Part shown: piece after piece, positions 24,859 to 34,592 of the stretch | Position numbering within the stretch: position 1 is the stretch's first letter | Layout of the letters: every line of letters begins with the position of its first letter | Source of the DNA: Variovorax gracilis | GTDB taxonomy: Bacteria; Pseudomonadota; Gammaproteobacteria; Burkholderiales; Burkholderiaceae_C | Length of the DNA stretch: 64,000 nucleotides | Assembly (NCBI RefSeq): GCF_030317115.1 | Contig: NZ_JASZYF010000008.1 | Span: 62,001 to 126,000, forward strand | Reading direction: 5' to 3' | Notes under the pieces: generated by a model | The model's input: the letters and a program-made list of their open reading frames with translations, nothing else | Told to the model about the DNA's origin: nothing | Databases searched by the model: none | Program-made: the position numbers and the translations under genes

Positions 24859-27834
24859 ATGCGCCTCCCCACCCCCTACCGACCCGAAGCCGAGATCGTT
24901 TCTCACCGCCTCGCCTCGTTGAAAGGCGCGCTCGACTGGGCGCTGGCGGTGCCCACCGCATCGCCCTGGGTGCGCGCCGTGCGCGACAAGCCGCCGCCGT
25001 TCTGGGCCATGGAAAGCCTTCTGCGCGAATACCCGATCTCCAGCGCGGAAGGCCTGGCGCTCATGCGACTGGCCGAGGCGCTGCTGAGAGTGCCGGATGC
25101 CGAGACGGCCATTGCGCTGACCGCCGACCAGCTGGGTCGAGCCGACTTCGAGGGTAGCGCCGACTCGACGCTGGCGCGACTTTCATCTTCAGCGATCGCG
25201 CTGTCGAAGAAGTTCCTCCCGCACTTTTCCGACGGGGAGGGCGAGGCAGAGTCCGAGCCGGGGCTGATGGCGAGGCTGGGTGCCCGCACGGTGGTGGCCG
25301 CGACGCTGCGCGCAGTGCAGTTGCTGGGCCGCCAGTTCGTGCTGGGCCAGACCATCGACGAAGCGATGGGCGAGGCCCGGTCGGCTCACAGGAAGCATGC
25401 CGCGCTGCGCTTCAGCTACGACATGCTGGGCGAAGGTGCCCGCACCGATGCGGATGCGCTGCACTACCTCGACAGCTACATCAACGCCATCCACTCCATC
25501 GCCTCCGGCGCCGACCGCGCCGGCACGCCGGAGCACAACGATGGCATCTCCATCAAGCTCAGCGCGCTGCATCCCCGCTATGAAGACGCCCAGCGCGAAC
25601 GCGTGATGAACGAACTCGTCCCGCGCGTCTGGCAACTGTGCGAACTGGCGGCCGACGCGAACCTCAATCTCACGATCGACGCCGAGGAGGTGGATCGCCT
25701 CGAACTGTCGCTCGACGTCTTCGAAGCCCTCGCGGCGCAGGTCGCGGCCAGGCGCCCTCGATGGCGCGGCTTCGGGCTCGCGATGCAGGCCTACCAGACG
25801 CGCGCGCTGGAACTGGTCGAGCACGTCACGGCGATCGCGCGCAAGTACGAACTGCGCCTGATGTGCCGGCTGGTGAAGGGCGCCTATTGGGATGCGGAGG
25901 TCAAGCGGACCCAGGAGTTGGGATTCCCGTACTACCCGGTGTTCACGCACAAGCACCACACCGATCTGAGCTACCTGGCCTGCGCCCGTGCGCTGCTGGC
26001 CGCGCCGGATGCGATCTACCCGCAGTTCGCGACGCACAACGCCGGGACCATCGCGGCGATCCTGCAGATGGCCGGGGATGTCCCCTTCGAATTGCAGCGT
26101 CTGCACGGGATGGGCGAGGGCGTCTACCGGGAGGTGATGAAGAGCACCTCCGCGCCGGTGCGCGTCTACGCGCCCGTGGGCAAGCACAAGGACCTGCTGG
26201 CCTACCTGGTGCGCAGGTTGCTGGAGAACGGAGCCAATTCGTCCTTCGTCAACCAGCTGGGCGACGAATCGGTGGGCATGGATCAACTCCTGGTGTCCCC
26301 GCTGTGGCTGGAGCGCGAGGCATCGTTGCCCTTGCCGAACGAGCTTTACGGACCGCCGCCTGCGCGCCGCAACAGCAATGGCGTCGACTTGACGGTGGAA
26401 GCGATGCGCGCCCCATTGCTCGATGCTTTGGCCACCACCACCGTGCCGGTCGTGCCGGAATTCGAATCCCATCGCGCGGAAGCTGCGGTGTCGGCCGCCG
26501 CCGCCTGCTACCGCACGTGGACCCGCACGCCCGTCGCGCAACGCGCCGCCTCGCTGCGCCACGCCGCGGACGCGCTCGACGCCGCCCTCCCGCGCTTCTG
26601 CGCGCTGCTGGTCAAGGAAGCGGCCAAGACCTGGGGCGATGCAGTGGCCGAAGTCCGCGAGGCGGTCGACTTCCTGCGCTACTACGCCGACGAGGCCGAA
26701 CGGGTCATGCAGCCGGTCGCGCTGCCCGGACCGACAGGCGAGAGCAATGAACTGCGCCTGACCGGGCGCGGCCCGTGGGTGTGCATCAGCCCGTGGAATT
26801 TCCCGCTGGCGATCTTTCTTGGGCAGGTGGCCGCCGCGCTCGCCACCGGCAACACCGTGCTGGCCAAGCCGGCCGAGCAGACGCCTGCCGTGGCATTGGA
26901 GGCCGTCAGGCTGCTGCATGCGGCCGGCGTTCCGGCCGATGCGGTGCAACTTCTGCATGGCCCCGGCGAAACGGTCGGCGCCGCGCTGGTCGCGGCAACC
27001 GGCGTGGCGGGCGTGGTGTTCACGGGATCGACGCAGGTCGCCAAGGTCATCCACCGCGCCCTTGCATCCAAGGACGGCCCGATCGTGCCGCTGATTGCCG
27101 AGACGGGCGGCATCAACGCGATGGTGGTCGATTCCAGCGCGCTGCCCGAGCAGGTGGTCGATGCGGTGGTGCAGAGCGCATTCCGCTCGGCCGGCCAGCG
27201 CTGCTCGGCCCTTCGCCTGTTGCTGATCCACGAAAGCATTGCCGACGACGTGATCGAGATGATCCGGGGCGCTGCCAGGGAACTGGTCGCCGGCGACCCG
27301 GCGCTGCTCGCGACGGACGTCGGCCCCGTGATCGACCGCGAGGCCTTCGACGGCATCCAGCGCCACCTGCAGCGCCTGAACTTGGAAGCGAAGGTGCTTG
27401 TCGCCCCGGCGCGCCCGGCGCAGGAGGTGCCCAACCTCGTGCCGCCGCATGCCTTCGAAGTACCCTCCATCGACAGCGTGAAGACCGAGATCTTCGGCCC
27501 GGTGCTGCACGTCGTGCGCTGGTCGGGCGACCCCCAAGCGGTCATCGACCGGATCAACGCGCTCGGCTTCGGACTCACCCTCGGCATCCAGACCCGCATC
27601 GACAGCCGCGCCCAGGCGATGGCCGCCCGGGCCCATGTCGGCAACATCTACGTCAACCGCAACATCATCGGCGCGGTGGTCGGGGTGCAGCCCTTCGGCG
27701 GCGAAGGCCTGAGCGGAACCGGCCCCAAGGCCGGCGGACCGCACTACCTGTTGCGCTTCTGCGCGGAGCAGACGCTCACTATCAACACCACTGCCGCGGG
27801 CGGCAATGCGGCGCTGCTTGCCGCCATCGCATAA
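24859..27834 (+). CDS. putA: Bifunctional proline dehydrogenase / 1-pyrroline-5-carboxylate dehydrogenase PutA
   Basis: The product is 991 residues. It lacks the N-terminal ribbon-helix-helix of E. coli PutA, so it is bifunctional and needs a separate regulator. Residues about 130-470 hold the FAD-dependent proline dehydrogenase barrel ([35 protein letters not shown] is recognisable in parts). From about 540 the aldehyde dehydrogenase domain follows, with Glu748 in LIAETGG and the nucleophile Cys782 in [11 protein letters not shown]. It oxidises proline to glutamate with substrate channelling at the inner membrane. The start at 24859 avoids a longer frame with no homology. Glutamate dehydrogenase follows by 85 bases. 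Confidence 0.95.
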   Translation: MRLPTPYRPEAEIVSHRLASLKGALDWALAVPTASPWVRAVRDKPPPFWAMESLLREYPISSAEGLALMRLAEALLRVPDAETAIALTADQLGRADFEGSADSTLARLSSSAIALSKKFLPHFSDGEGEAESEPGLMARLGARTVVAATLRAVQLLGRQFVLGQTIDEAMGEARSAHRKHAALRFSYDMLGEGARTDADALHYLDSYINAIHSIASGADRAGTPEHNDGISIKLSALHPRYEDAQRERVMNELVPRVWQLCELAADANLNLTIDAEEVDRLELSLDVFEALAAQVAARRPRWRGFGLAMQAYQTRALELVEHVTAIARKYELRLMCRLVKGAYWDAEVKRTQELGFPYYPVFTHKHHTDLSYLACARALLAAPDAIYPQFATHNAGTIAAILQMAGDVPFELQRLHGMGEGVYREVMKSTSAPVRVYAPVGKHKDLLAYLVRRLLENGANSSFVNQLGDESVGMDQLLVSPLWLEREASLPLPNELYGPPPARRNSNGVDLTVEAMRAPLLDALATTTVPVVPEFESHRAEAAVSAAAACYRTWTRTPVAQRAASLRHAADALDAALPRFCALLVKEAAKTWGDAVAEVREAVDFLRYYADEAERVMQPVALPGPTGESNELRLTGRGPWVCISPWNFPLAIFLGQVAAALATGNTVLAKPAEQTPAVALEAVRLLHAAGVPADAVQLLHGPGETVGAALVAATGVAGVVFTGSTQVAKVIHRALASKDGPIVPLIAETGGINAMVVDSSALPEQVVDAVVQSAFRSAGQRCSALRLLLIHESIADDVIEMIRGAARELVAGDPALLATDVGPVIDREAFDGIQRHLQRLNLEAKVLVAPARPAQEVPNLVPPHAFEVPSIDSVKTEIFGPVLHVVRWSGDPQAVIDRINALGFGLTLGIQTRIDSRAQAMAARAHVGNIYVNRNIIGAVVGVQPFGGEGLSGTGPKAGGPHYLLRFCAEQTLTINTTAAGGNAALLAAIA

Positions 27835-27919
27835 CCGCCATAGCAATGCGCATAGGCGTGGCGCCGCGCCCGGCGAAGGACTATGGTCGCGCCTATCCGT
27901 TCAACAACAAGGGATCGCC

Positions 27920-29191
27920 ATGAGTTCCGTCCTCTCCTACGTCCAGCCGACCGCCAACAGCCCCTGGGGCACCTACCTGTCGCAAGTCGACCGCGTCGTG
28001 CCCTACCTGGGTGACCTGGCGCGCTGGGTCGAAACGCTCAAGCGTCCGAAGCGCGCGCTGATCGTCGACGTGCCGATCGAGATGGACGACGGCTCGATCG
28101 CGCACTTCGAGGGCTATCGCGTGCAGCACAACATGTCGCGCGGCCCTGGCAAGGGTGGCGTGCGCTTCCACCCGGACGTCACGCTGGAGGAAGTCATGGC
28201 GCTCTCCGCCTGGATGACGGTCAAGACCGCGGCGGTCAACCTGCCGTACGGCGGCGCCAAGGGCGGCATACGCGTCGACCCCAAGAAGCTCTCGCTGAAG
28301 GAGCTTGAAAAAGTCACCCGCCGCTACACCAGCGAGATCGGCATCATCATCGGCCCGCACAGCGACATCCCCGCGCCCGACGTGAACACCAACGCCCAGA
28401 TCATGGCCTGGATGATGGACACCTATTCGATGAACGTCGGCGGCACCGCCACTGGCGTGGTCACCGGCAAGCCGCTGCACCTGGGCGGCTCGCTCGGCCG
28501 CGTGAAGGCCACCGGCCGCGGCGTGTTCGTGACCGGCCGCGAAGCGGCCCGGCGCCTCGGGCTCGACCTGCGCGGCGCGCGGATCGCGGTGCAAGGCTTC
28601 GGCAACGTGGGTTCGGTGGCGGCCGAGTTGTTCGCCGAGGCGGGCGCCAGGATCGTCGCGGTGCAGGACCACACCGGCACGATCTTCAACGACAAGGGGC
28701 TCGACCTCCCGACGCTGGTGCCGATCTCCCGCACCGACGGCGTCGTCGCCTTCAAGGGCGGCGACGTGATCGACAACGAGGCCTTCTGGGACGTGGCCTG
28801 CGACATCCTGATCCCCGCCGCGCTGGAAGGGCAGGTGACTGCCGAGCGCGCGCAGAAGACCAAGGCCAAGCTGGTGCTCGAGGGCGCCAACGGGCCGACC
28901 GTGCCGACCGCCGACGACATACTGGCCGAGCGCGGCGTGCTGGTGGTGCCGGACGTGATCTGCAATGCCGGCGGCGTGACGGTGAGCTACTTCGAGTGGG
29001 TGCAGGACTTCTCGTCCTTCTTCTGGGACGAGGACGAGATCAACGTGCGACTCGACCGCATCATGATGAACGCGCTCAACAACATCTGGGACAAGGCCGA
29101 CCACTACAAGATCAGCCTGCGCACCGCCACCTACGCGGTGGCCTGCGAGCGCATCCTGATGGCGCGCCAGGAGCGCGGCCTCTACCCATGA
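27920..29191 (+). CDS. gdhA: Glu/Leu/Phe/Val dehydrogenase (glutamate dehydrogenase)
   Basis: The product is 423 residues, the size of hexameric NAD-type enzymes. It has the catalytic-Lys region [18 protein letters not shown] near residue 110, an upstream [11 protein letters not shown] substrate Lys, and the NAD domain [30 protein letters not shown] near 220. It interconverts glutamate and 2-oxoglutarate. Following putA on the same strand, it completes proline to 2-oxoglutarate and ammonium, so co-regulation by the Lrp-type protein is plausible. The ATG has a GGGATC-type site upstream. Coenzyme preference cannot be read reliably. Confidence 0.93.
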   Translation: MSSVLSYVQPTANSPWGTYLSQVDRVVPYLGDLARWVETLKRPKRALIVDVPIEMDDGSIAHFEGYRVQHNMSRGPGKGGVRFHPDVTLEEVMALSAWMTVKTAAVNLPYGGAKGGIRVDPKKLSLKELEKVTRRYTSEIGIIIGPHSDIPAPDVNTNAQIMAWMMDTYSMNVGGTATGVVTGKPLHLGGSLGRVKATGRGVFVTGREAARRLGLDLRGARIAVQGFGNVGSVAAELFAEAGARIVAVQDHTGTIFNDKGLDLPTLVPISRTDGVVAFKGGDVIDNEAFWDVACDILIPAALEGQVTAERAQKTKAKLVLEGANGPTVPTADDILAERGVLVVPDVICNAGGVTVSYFEWVQDFSSFFWDEDEINVRLDRIMMNALNNIWDKADHYKISLRTATYAVACERILMARQERGLYP

Positions 29192-29198
29192 TCCGCCC

Positions 29199-29825
29199 AT
29201 GATCGAGGTGCCCGCCGCGGAACTGGCGCGCATCGAAGCCCTGCTGACCGACGGGCGGCGCAAGCTGCTCGGGCTGGTGGGCGCGCCTGGTTCGGGCAAG
29301 TCGACGCTTGCGCTGGCGTTGTTGCGGGCGTTTGCAGGGCGTGCGCAGGTGGTGCCGATGGACGGGTTTCATCTGGCCAACGCCGAGTTGCAGCGCTTGG
29401 GTCGCGCCGTGCGCAAAGGGGCGCCCGACACCTTCGACGGCGCAGGCTATGTCGCGCTGCTGCGGCGCCTGCGCGAGCAGGGCGCGGAGGAAATCGTCTA
29501 CGCGCCCGAGTTCCGCCGCGAGATCGAAGAGCCGATCGCCGGCGCGATCGCCGTGCTGCCGGAGACGCAGTTGGTCATCACCGAAGGCAACTACCTGCTG
29601 CTCGACGATGGTCCGTGGGCCGGGGCGGCGGCTCTGCTCGACGAGGTCTGGTACGTCGACGTGGCGGATGAGCTTCGGCTGGACCGGCTCGTGCGGCGGC
29701 ACGAGCAGTTCGGCCGCAGCCGGGCGGAGGCGCTGGCATGGGTCGAGCAGACGGACGAGCCCAATGCCCGCCGCATCGCCGCGACACGCGCCAAGGCGCA
29801 TCGCGTGGTCCGCTTGGGCGGCTGA
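29199..29825 (+). CDS. P-loop nucleoside/carbohydrate kinase-like protein (uridine kinase/FrcK type)
   Basis: The product is 208 residues. Walker A is VGAPGSGKSTLALALL near residue 30. QVVPMDGFHLANAELQRLGRAVRKGAPDTFD is the MDGFH(L/Y) substrate region shared by pantothenate kinase, phosphoribulokinase-like and fructose-transport kinases, and VITEGNYLLLDDGPW is the third conserved block. The enzyme should phosphorylate a small alcohol or nucleoside; I cannot say which. It begins seven bases after the gdh stop, so it may be the last gene of that transcript, although no metabolic link is evident. Confidence 0.85.
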   Translation: MIEVPAAELARIEALLTDGRRKLLGLVGAPGSGKSTLALALLRAFAGRAQVVPMDGFHLANAELQRLGRAVRKGAPDTFDGAGYVALLRRLREQGAEEIVYAPEFRREIEEPIAGAIAVLPETQLVITEGNYLLLDDGPWAGAAALLDEVWYVDVADELRLDRLVRRHEQFGRSRAEALAWVEQTDEPNARRIAATRAKAHRVVRLGG

Positions 29826-29926
29826 GCCGTCAAGTTGCCGGCCCAGGGGAACGCGCGACCCTCCGGCATGTCAAAAGGGGCGCCGGCCCGCCGTCTTGCG
29901 GCTAGCATTCCGAGTCTCGTCCTTCC

Positions 29927-30574
29927 ATGCCCCTCATGCGCTCTCCGATTTCCCATGCAGCCGCTGCCGCGCTGCTGTTCTCGTTTCTCGTCGCGGGTTG
30001 CAGCACGGCAACGCGTCGCGTTTCGTACGAACCGGAAGTGTTCGATTCCACCACCACGCACACGCGGACCTACGTGGCGACCGAAGCCCAGACCTGCGAG
30101 GCGGCACGCCGCGCGCTGCTGAGCCAGGGCTACATGATCACCGCCGGCAATCACGAACTGGTCACCGGCCGCAAGAGCTTCCAGCCGGCGGCCGAGGTGC
30201 ATGTGGAAGTGGAGTTCCGCGTCGTTTGCGCACGCGAGAGCAATGGCCGGAACGGGCCGCGCAGCACCATCGCGTTTGCGAGCGCGCTGCAGGATCGCTA
30301 CGGCATCAAGAAGGTCAACAACTCCGCGACGGTGGGTGTGGGGGCGATCGGCTCGCTGTCGCTGCCGTTCTCGTCCAGCGACGACGCCTTGGTCAAGGTC
30401 GCGAGCGAAACGCTGACGGACGAGCGCTTCTACGACCGCTTCTTTGCACTGATCGATCGCTTCCTGCCGGAAGCGGCGGAAGAGACACCGGCCGAGGCGC
30501 GGCCTGTTCTGCCGTCGCAGCCGCTTATCGAGGCTCCGCTGCGCGACGTGCCCCTGACGCCGTCGCGCGGCTGA
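29927..30574 (+). CDS. DUF2242 lipoprotein
   Basis: The product is 215 residues. It has a signal with lipobox LVAGCST near residue 24, then TRRVSYEPEVFDSTTTHTRTYVATEAQTCEAARRALLSQGYMIT, the characteristic start of the DUF2242 family of betaproteobacteria. The middle includes GRKSFQPAAEVHVEVEFRVVCARE, and the C terminus is Pro/Glu-rich. Function is unknown; it is expected to be anchored in the outer membrane on the periplasmic face. A nearby Met at 29939 could also start the protein. Its neighbour is a convergent receiver-domain gene, ten bases away. Confidence 0.85.
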   Translation: MPLMRSPISHAAAAALLFSFLVAGCSTATRRVSYEPEVFDSTTTHTRTYVATEAQTCEAARRALLSQGYMITAGNHELVTGRKSFQPAAEVHVEVEFRVVCARESNGRNGPRSTIAFASALQDRYGIKKVNNSATVGVGAIGSLSLPFSSSDDALVKVASETLTDERFYDRFFALIDRFLPEAAEETPAEARPVLPSQPLIEAPLRDVPLTPSRG

Positions 30575-30584
30575 ACCCGCCCGT

Positions 30585-31001
30585 TCAGGCCTCGGTCCGG
30601 TTCTTCGCCCGGGACAGCGCCGATTCCAGCTGTTCGACCGTGAAAGGCTTCTGGAGCCATAAAGTGCCTTCGATCGGCTCGGCTGGTGCCGGCCGGCCGG
30701 TGGCGAAGATCACTTCCAGCTTCTGGCGCGTGCGCAGGCTCTCCACCAGATCCATGCCCGAGAGGGCGGGCAGGCCGATGTCGGTGAGCAGGACGTCGAA
30801 GGCACCGTCCAGGTAACGGTCCTTGGCGGTCTCCGCGCTGCGCACGCCGGCAGCCCAATGACCGAGTAGCTGGAGCATTTCGACGGTGGCCGCGAGCGCA
30901 TCGGGATCGTCTTCCACGACCAGTACGCGCAGCCCTTTAGCGCTTTCTCCTTTAGCGCTGTCTGTCCGTCCGCCCGTTGCGTCCTTCGCCGTGCTTGCCA
31001 T
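30585..31001 (-). CDS. Stand-alone response-regulator receiver protein
   Basis: The product is 138 residues: a hydrophilic N-terminal 25 residues (with KGESAKG), then a single receiver domain. Phosphorylation machinery is complete: acidic pair in LVVEDDPDALA, phospho-acceptor Asp in VLLTDIGLPALSGMD, Thr in FATGRP and Lys in WLQKPFT. There is no output domain. No histidine kinase is encoded nearby, so it probably accepts phosphate from a distant hybrid kinase. It resembles C-terminal receivers of hybrid kinases, raising the alternative that it is a detached fragment. The start at 31001 has an AAGAAAA-type site. Confidence 0.85.
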   Translation of the reverse strand: MASTAKDATGGRTDSAKGESAKGLRVLVVEDDPDALAATVEMLQLLGHWAAGVRSAETAKDRYLDGAFDVLLTDIGLPALSGMDLVESLRTRQKLEVIFATGRPAPAEPIEGTLWLQKPFTVEQLESALSRAKNRTEA

Positions 31002-31125
31002 CGTCGTTTTCTTGTGAAAACGCCAATCTAAGGATGACAAGCCGCGGATGGAATACCCGAAGCGCGGATTTGCTTGTAGGAGGCCTGCCCTTGGAGCCGG
31101 AGCAGCGTTGTGCGATTCTGCGGGG

Positions 31126-31386
31126 ATGATCAAGATCGGAACGCTGTGCTACGTGGTCCCGAGTTGCCTGGCCAGCCCGCTCACCCGGCAGGCTGTCGGC
31201 AGGATCGTGGAGGTGGTGTCGACACCGTACGAGGCACCGGACTGGACTTATCTGCCGGGCACGTACTACGACGTCGCCTTCGAGGGCTGGACCTTCTACT
31301 GCCGCAGCGACAAGCTGCGGCCCATCTCGGACCCCGGCGCGGACCTCTCCGAGACGGACTACAGCGAGACCGAACGGGCGGCGTAG
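31126..31386 (+). CDS. Small conserved-looking hypothetical protein
   Basis: The product is 86 residues. It has an SH3-like look, with short strands such as IGTLCYVVPSCLASPLT, IVEVVSTPYEAPDWTYLPG and YDVAFEGWTFYCRSDKLRPI. Small proteins of this sort in phage-like or conserved contexts often have an RHH- or SH3-type barrel, but I cannot name the family. There is no signal peptide. The ATG at 31126 has a cgggg site; a longer frame upstream is less likely. Its last 28 bases overlap the end of the gene on the opposite strand. Confidence 0.6.
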   Translation: MIKIGTLCYVVPSCLASPLTRQAVGRIVEVVSTPYEAPDWTYLPGTYYDVAFEGWTFYCRSDKLRPISDPGADLSETDYSETERAA

Positions 31387-31586
31387 GCCGGCAAGCCCGT
31401 CAGCCCGCACAGGCGCTGCATCACGCCATAACCTTGGGCGAGCGCGGCGGAATAGGTCGCAAACGAGCGCTCTGCGCGGTGCAGCGATTCGTAGCGGCCG
31501 TCACGCCGCACGTCCTCGTGGATCACCCAGTAGAACGACCCATCGGTGGGTTGTTCCACCAGCAATCCAATCTTGCGCATGCTCAT
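31359..31586 (-). CDS. Small hypothetical protein
   Basis: The product is 75 residues, opening MSMRKIGLLVEQPTDGSFYWVIHEDVRRDGRYESLHRAE in style: a compact alpha+beta protein with SFATYSAALAQGYGVMQRL as a helix. The WVIHED and YESLHRAERSFATY regions look like a small domain found in several betaproteobacterial hypotheticals, which I cannot name. A second Met two residues in is an alternative start. It overlaps the convergent neighbour by 28 bases at the 3' ends. Confidence 0.6.
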   Translation of the reverse strand: MSMRKIGLLVEQPTDGSFYWVIHEDVRRDGRYESLHRAERSFATYSAALAQGYGVMQRLCGLTGLPAYAARSVSL

Positions 31587-31709
31587 TTCAGTACCCCGAC
31601 TCCGGAAAACGAATACTTAAGACTGTAGTTCCTGGCTTCGGTCTTCTGGCTGGAGAAAGTTCACGCTTCGATGGAATTTGACGGCAGCCAACCGTCGCGG
31701 CGTGCGTGC

Positions 31710-32621
31710 TCAGCGCGCCAGCGTCGACTTGCCGAACAGGCTTTCGATCAGCTCGACCGCCACCTCGGCCGTGCGATTGCGCACATCCAGCGCCGGGTTG
31801 AGCTCGACCACGTCCAGCGATCCGAGCCGACCGGTGTCGGCGATCATTTCCATGCAGAGCTGCATCTCGCGCCAGGTCGGCCCGCCGCGCACGCCGGTGC
31901 CGACGCCGGGCGCATAGTCGGGGTCCAGGCAGTCGAGGTCGAAGCTCACGTGCAGGTGGGTGTCCTCGTCCACGTCCTGCAGCGCTTCGGTCATCGTCGT
32001 GCGCATGCCGTGCTCGTCGATGTGGCGCATGTCGAACACGTTGAGCCCGAGCGCGCGGATGGCCGACTTCTCGTCAGCATCGACGCTGCGGATGCCGATG
32101 AAGCGGATGGCATCGTGCTCGAAGGCCGCGCGCTCGCCGCTCCAACCCGTCAGCGCCGCCGGCCCATGGCCGAGCAGGCAGGAGACCGGCATGCCGTGCA
32201 GGTTGCCGCTGGGCGTGGTGGTCTCGGTGTTGACGTCGGAGTGGGCGTCGAGCCACAGCACGCGCAGCTTCTGCCCGCGCCGGCGCGCGTGCCAGGCGAT
32301 GGCGCTGATGGAGCCGACGGCGATGCAGTGGTCGCCGCCCAGCAGAACGGGGAGATGGTTCGCGCCCAGCGCCTCGTCGACCGCGTCGTAGACCAGCCGG
32401 TTCCAGGCGACGACCTCGTCGAGATGATGCAGGCCTTCCGTTGGTGTGATCCAGGGGGTCGCGGGCCCGGCCAGGTTACCCCGGTCGATGACGTTGAAGC
32501 CGAGGCGTGCCAGCATGCCCGCAAGATTGGCCACGCGGAGTGCGTCGGGACCCATGCCGGCGCCCCGCGTGCTGGCGCCGATGTCGGTCGGCGCGCCAAC
32601 CAGTTGAAGAGTAGCGGTCAT
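31710..32621 (-). CDS. rocF: Arginase
   Basis: The product is 303 residues. All manganese-ligand motifs are present: GGDHCIAVGSI near residue 100, LWLDAHSDVNT near 125 and SFDLDCLDPDYAPGVGTGV near 230. The start MTATLQLVGAPTDIGASTRGAGMGPDALRVA is typical. It hydrolyses arginine to ornithine and urea in the cytoplasm. There is no urease, ornithine aminotransferase or arginine transporter in view. Agmatinase and formimidoglutamase share motifs, but the N terminus and the SGNLHGMPVS segment favour arginase. Confidence 0.93.
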   Translation of the reverse strand: MTATLQLVGAPTDIGASTRGAGMGPDALRVANLAGMLARLGFNVIDRGNLAGPATPWITPTEGLHHLDEVVAWNRLVYDAVDEALGANHLPVLLGGDHCIAVGSISAIAWHARRRGQKLRVLWLDAHSDVNTETTTPSGNLHGMPVSCLLGHGPAALTGWSGERAAFEHDAIRFIGIRSVDADEKSAIRALGLNVFDMRHIDEHGMRTTMTEALQDVDEDTHLHVSFDLDCLDPDYAPGVGTGVRGGPTWREMQLCMEMIADTGRLGSLDVVELNPALDVRNRTAEVAVELIESLFGKSTLAR

Positions 32622-32722
32622 GGGCTGGAGCCTCCGTAAGGTGTCGAGCTTTCGGCACGTAACGGTACAGCATGCACATGACAAGAGGCCAGTCGCATCG
32701 CGGCCGGAGCCTCGGGCGTCGC

Positions 32723-34288
32723 TCAGGCGGTTGCAGTCTTGCGAGCGGCAGGCTTGCGCGCCACGGTCTTCCTCGATGCAGTCTTCCGGGCAGGGGTCTT
32801 GCGGGGCCTCGCGGCGGCGGCCTTGGCGGGGGGCGACGCGGGCACCCCTTCAGCTGCGGTCGCCGGCGTATCGAGGGCCTTCACCTTGGCCAGCAGCGCG
32901 CGGTGTTCCTCGACCAGGTAGTCCGCGATGTCGTCCACGTCAGGCACCGCGCGCCGGCAGGCGATCAGGCCGAAATCCAGCATACCGTTGTAGCTCTGCA
33001 CCGTCATGTTGAGCGCCATGCCGTGGCTCGGGATCGACACCGGGTAGTAGGTCAGGAGCTTCGCGCCCGCGAAATAGAGCGGCACCGGCGCGCCCGGCAC
33101 GTTCGAGATCACCACGTTCGCCACGGGCGGCAGCCGGTCCGCGAAGCGCGAGCGGCCGTACATCGAGGCCAGCCCCGACATCAGCCATGGCGCACCGAAG
33201 GACGGGAAGTCCGTCGGTATGGCGGCCTTGATGCTGCCCATCAGCGACTTGGTGGCGGCCGACGATTCCGCGATGGCCTTGATGCGCTCGATCGGATCGG
33301 CCACATCGGTCGCCAGGGTCATGACGGTCATCGAGACCTGGTTGTTCGAGGTCGTGTCGCCCGGCTCGCGCAGCGTGACCGGGATGGCGGCGGTCAGCGG
33401 CTTCCTGGGCAACTTGCCGTGATCGGAGAGGTAGTGCCGCAACGCACCCGCGCAAAGGCCCAGCACCACGTCGTTGAGGCTCGCGCCCAGCCGCTTGCCT
33501 ATCTGCTTCACCTCGGCGAGGGGAATGGAGCGCACGGCGTAGGCGCGCTGGTTGGTGATCGCGACATTGAGCGGCGTCCGCGGGCCGAGCAGGTTGAGGT
33601 TCTTCGGCAGCTTCCAGAGGCTGCCCGCCTGGTTGGTCGGCTGCGGCACGACGAGGCTCTTCACCGCGCGCGCCATGTCGGGAAAGGTCTTCACCAGCTT
33701 GACGTACTGCTGCAGCGTGTTGGTGAGCGCCGCGCCCGCCAGCTCGGCCACGCCGAGCTGATAGCGGTTGCGCCGCGCCATCTGTCGCGGGGCCTTGATC
33801 ACCCGCGGCTCGGGTGTCAGGTCCATGATCGCCTCGGCGAAGGCCGCGCCGGCCTGCCCATCGATGCCGGCATGGTGCAGCTTCGAATACAAGGCGACGC
33901 GGCCGCCCTGCAGGCCGTCGATCACGAAGAACTCCCACAGCGGCCGGCTGCGGTCCAGCAGCGTCGAATGCAGGCGGGCCACGTACTGCTCGAGCTGGCG
34001 GCTGCTGCCGGGGCGCGGCAGGGTGACGCGCCGCACGTGGTAGTCGAGGTCGACATCGTCGTCGTCCACCCATACGGGGTTCGACAGCTCGAAGGGCATC
34101 AGCGCGAGCTTGCGCGTGAAAACCTCGGACAGATGCATGCGGCTCTGCACGTGTGCCTTCACGTCCTCGTAGAAGTCGCCCTTGTAGCCGCTGGGCAGCT
34201 CCAGCACGTGAAGGCCGCCGACATGCATCGGCGTCTCGGGCGTTTCGGTGTGCAGGAAAGTCGCGTCCAGGCCGCTGAGATGTTTCAT
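32723..34288 (-). CDS. Wax ester synthase / diacylglycerol acyltransferase (WS/DGAT) with basic C-terminal repeat tail
   Basis: The product is 521 residues. It starts MKHLSGLDATFLHTETPETPMHVGGLHV and carries the catalytic HHAGIDG (HHxxxDG) motif near residue 140, plus PLW and NDVVLGLCAGALR motifs of bacterial WS/DGATs. The enzyme esterifies acyl-CoA with fatty alcohol or diacylglycerol at the membrane or lipid-body surface. Unusually, residues 474-521 form an Ala/Lys/Arg-rich tail ending in five near-tandem pentads of the RKTxA type, like the DNA-binding tails of PhaF. This is not part of the usual family length (about 455-475). It is convergent with nothing; a 304-base gap separates its start from the phasin genes. 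Confidence 0.92.
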   Translation of the reverse strand: MKHLSGLDATFLHTETPETPMHVGGLHVLELPSGYKGDFYEDVKAHVQSRMHLSEVFTRKLALMPFELSNPVWVDDDDVDLDYHVRRVTLPRPGSSRQLEQYVARLHSTLLDRSRPLWEFFVIDGLQGGRVALYSKLHHAGIDGQAGAAFAEAIMDLTPEPRVIKAPRQMARRNRYQLGVAELAGAALTNTLQQYVKLVKTFPDMARAVKSLVVPQPTNQAGSLWKLPKNLNLLGPRTPLNVAITNQRAYAVRSIPLAEVKQIGKRLGASLNDVVLGLCAGALRHYLSDHGKLPRKPLTAAIPVTLREPGDTTSNNQVSMTVMTLATDVADPIERIKAIAESSAATKSLMGSIKAAIPTDFPSFGAPWLMSGLASMYGRSRFADRLPPVANVVISNVPGAPVPLYFAGAKLLTYYPVSIPSHGMALNMTVQSYNGMLDFGLIACRRAVPDVDDIADYLVEEHRALLAKVKALDTPATAAEGVPASPPAKAAAARPRKTPARKTASRKTVARKPAARKTATA

Positions 34289-34592
34289 TGGGTGTTCCCT
34301 CTTGGCGTTGTTCGGGCAGCGTCAGGCACGGCGCGAGGCGAAATGATCCCCAATGTCCACAGGGCGGAATAGCGGGTAACCCCGATGGCGCGGGCCCTGC
34401 CACGGGGCGCCTCTCGTCGTAGCATCGCCCTGGCGGTAAATTGGGGCAGTTGGACTAACTATCGAACGGTTCTAGTTTTTCACGCCTAGGGCTTTCAGAA
34501 GAAGATGACCCCATCGCGTCGGAAACCATGACGCGAGTGCCGCAGGGACCGAATCCCGGCGGCTTGGGTCCATCAACTTCCAGGAAAACATC
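34289..34592. other. Divergent promoter region of the WS/DGAT and phasin genes
   Basis: This 304-base gap contains no gene I accept. A possible sigma-70 promoter for the phasin operon is TTGGAC (34450-34455), 17 bases, TAGTTT (34473-34478), leaving a leader of about 110 bases. The local A/T content rises around 34440-34480, which supports a promoter there. A PhaD-type operator may lie nearby but I see no clean palindrome. Confidence 0.45.

Noticed and set aside
25189..27846. A - strand open frame of about 885 codons opposite putA
   Set aside because: Same composition artefact: it mirrors putA, has no domains and no ribosome site.
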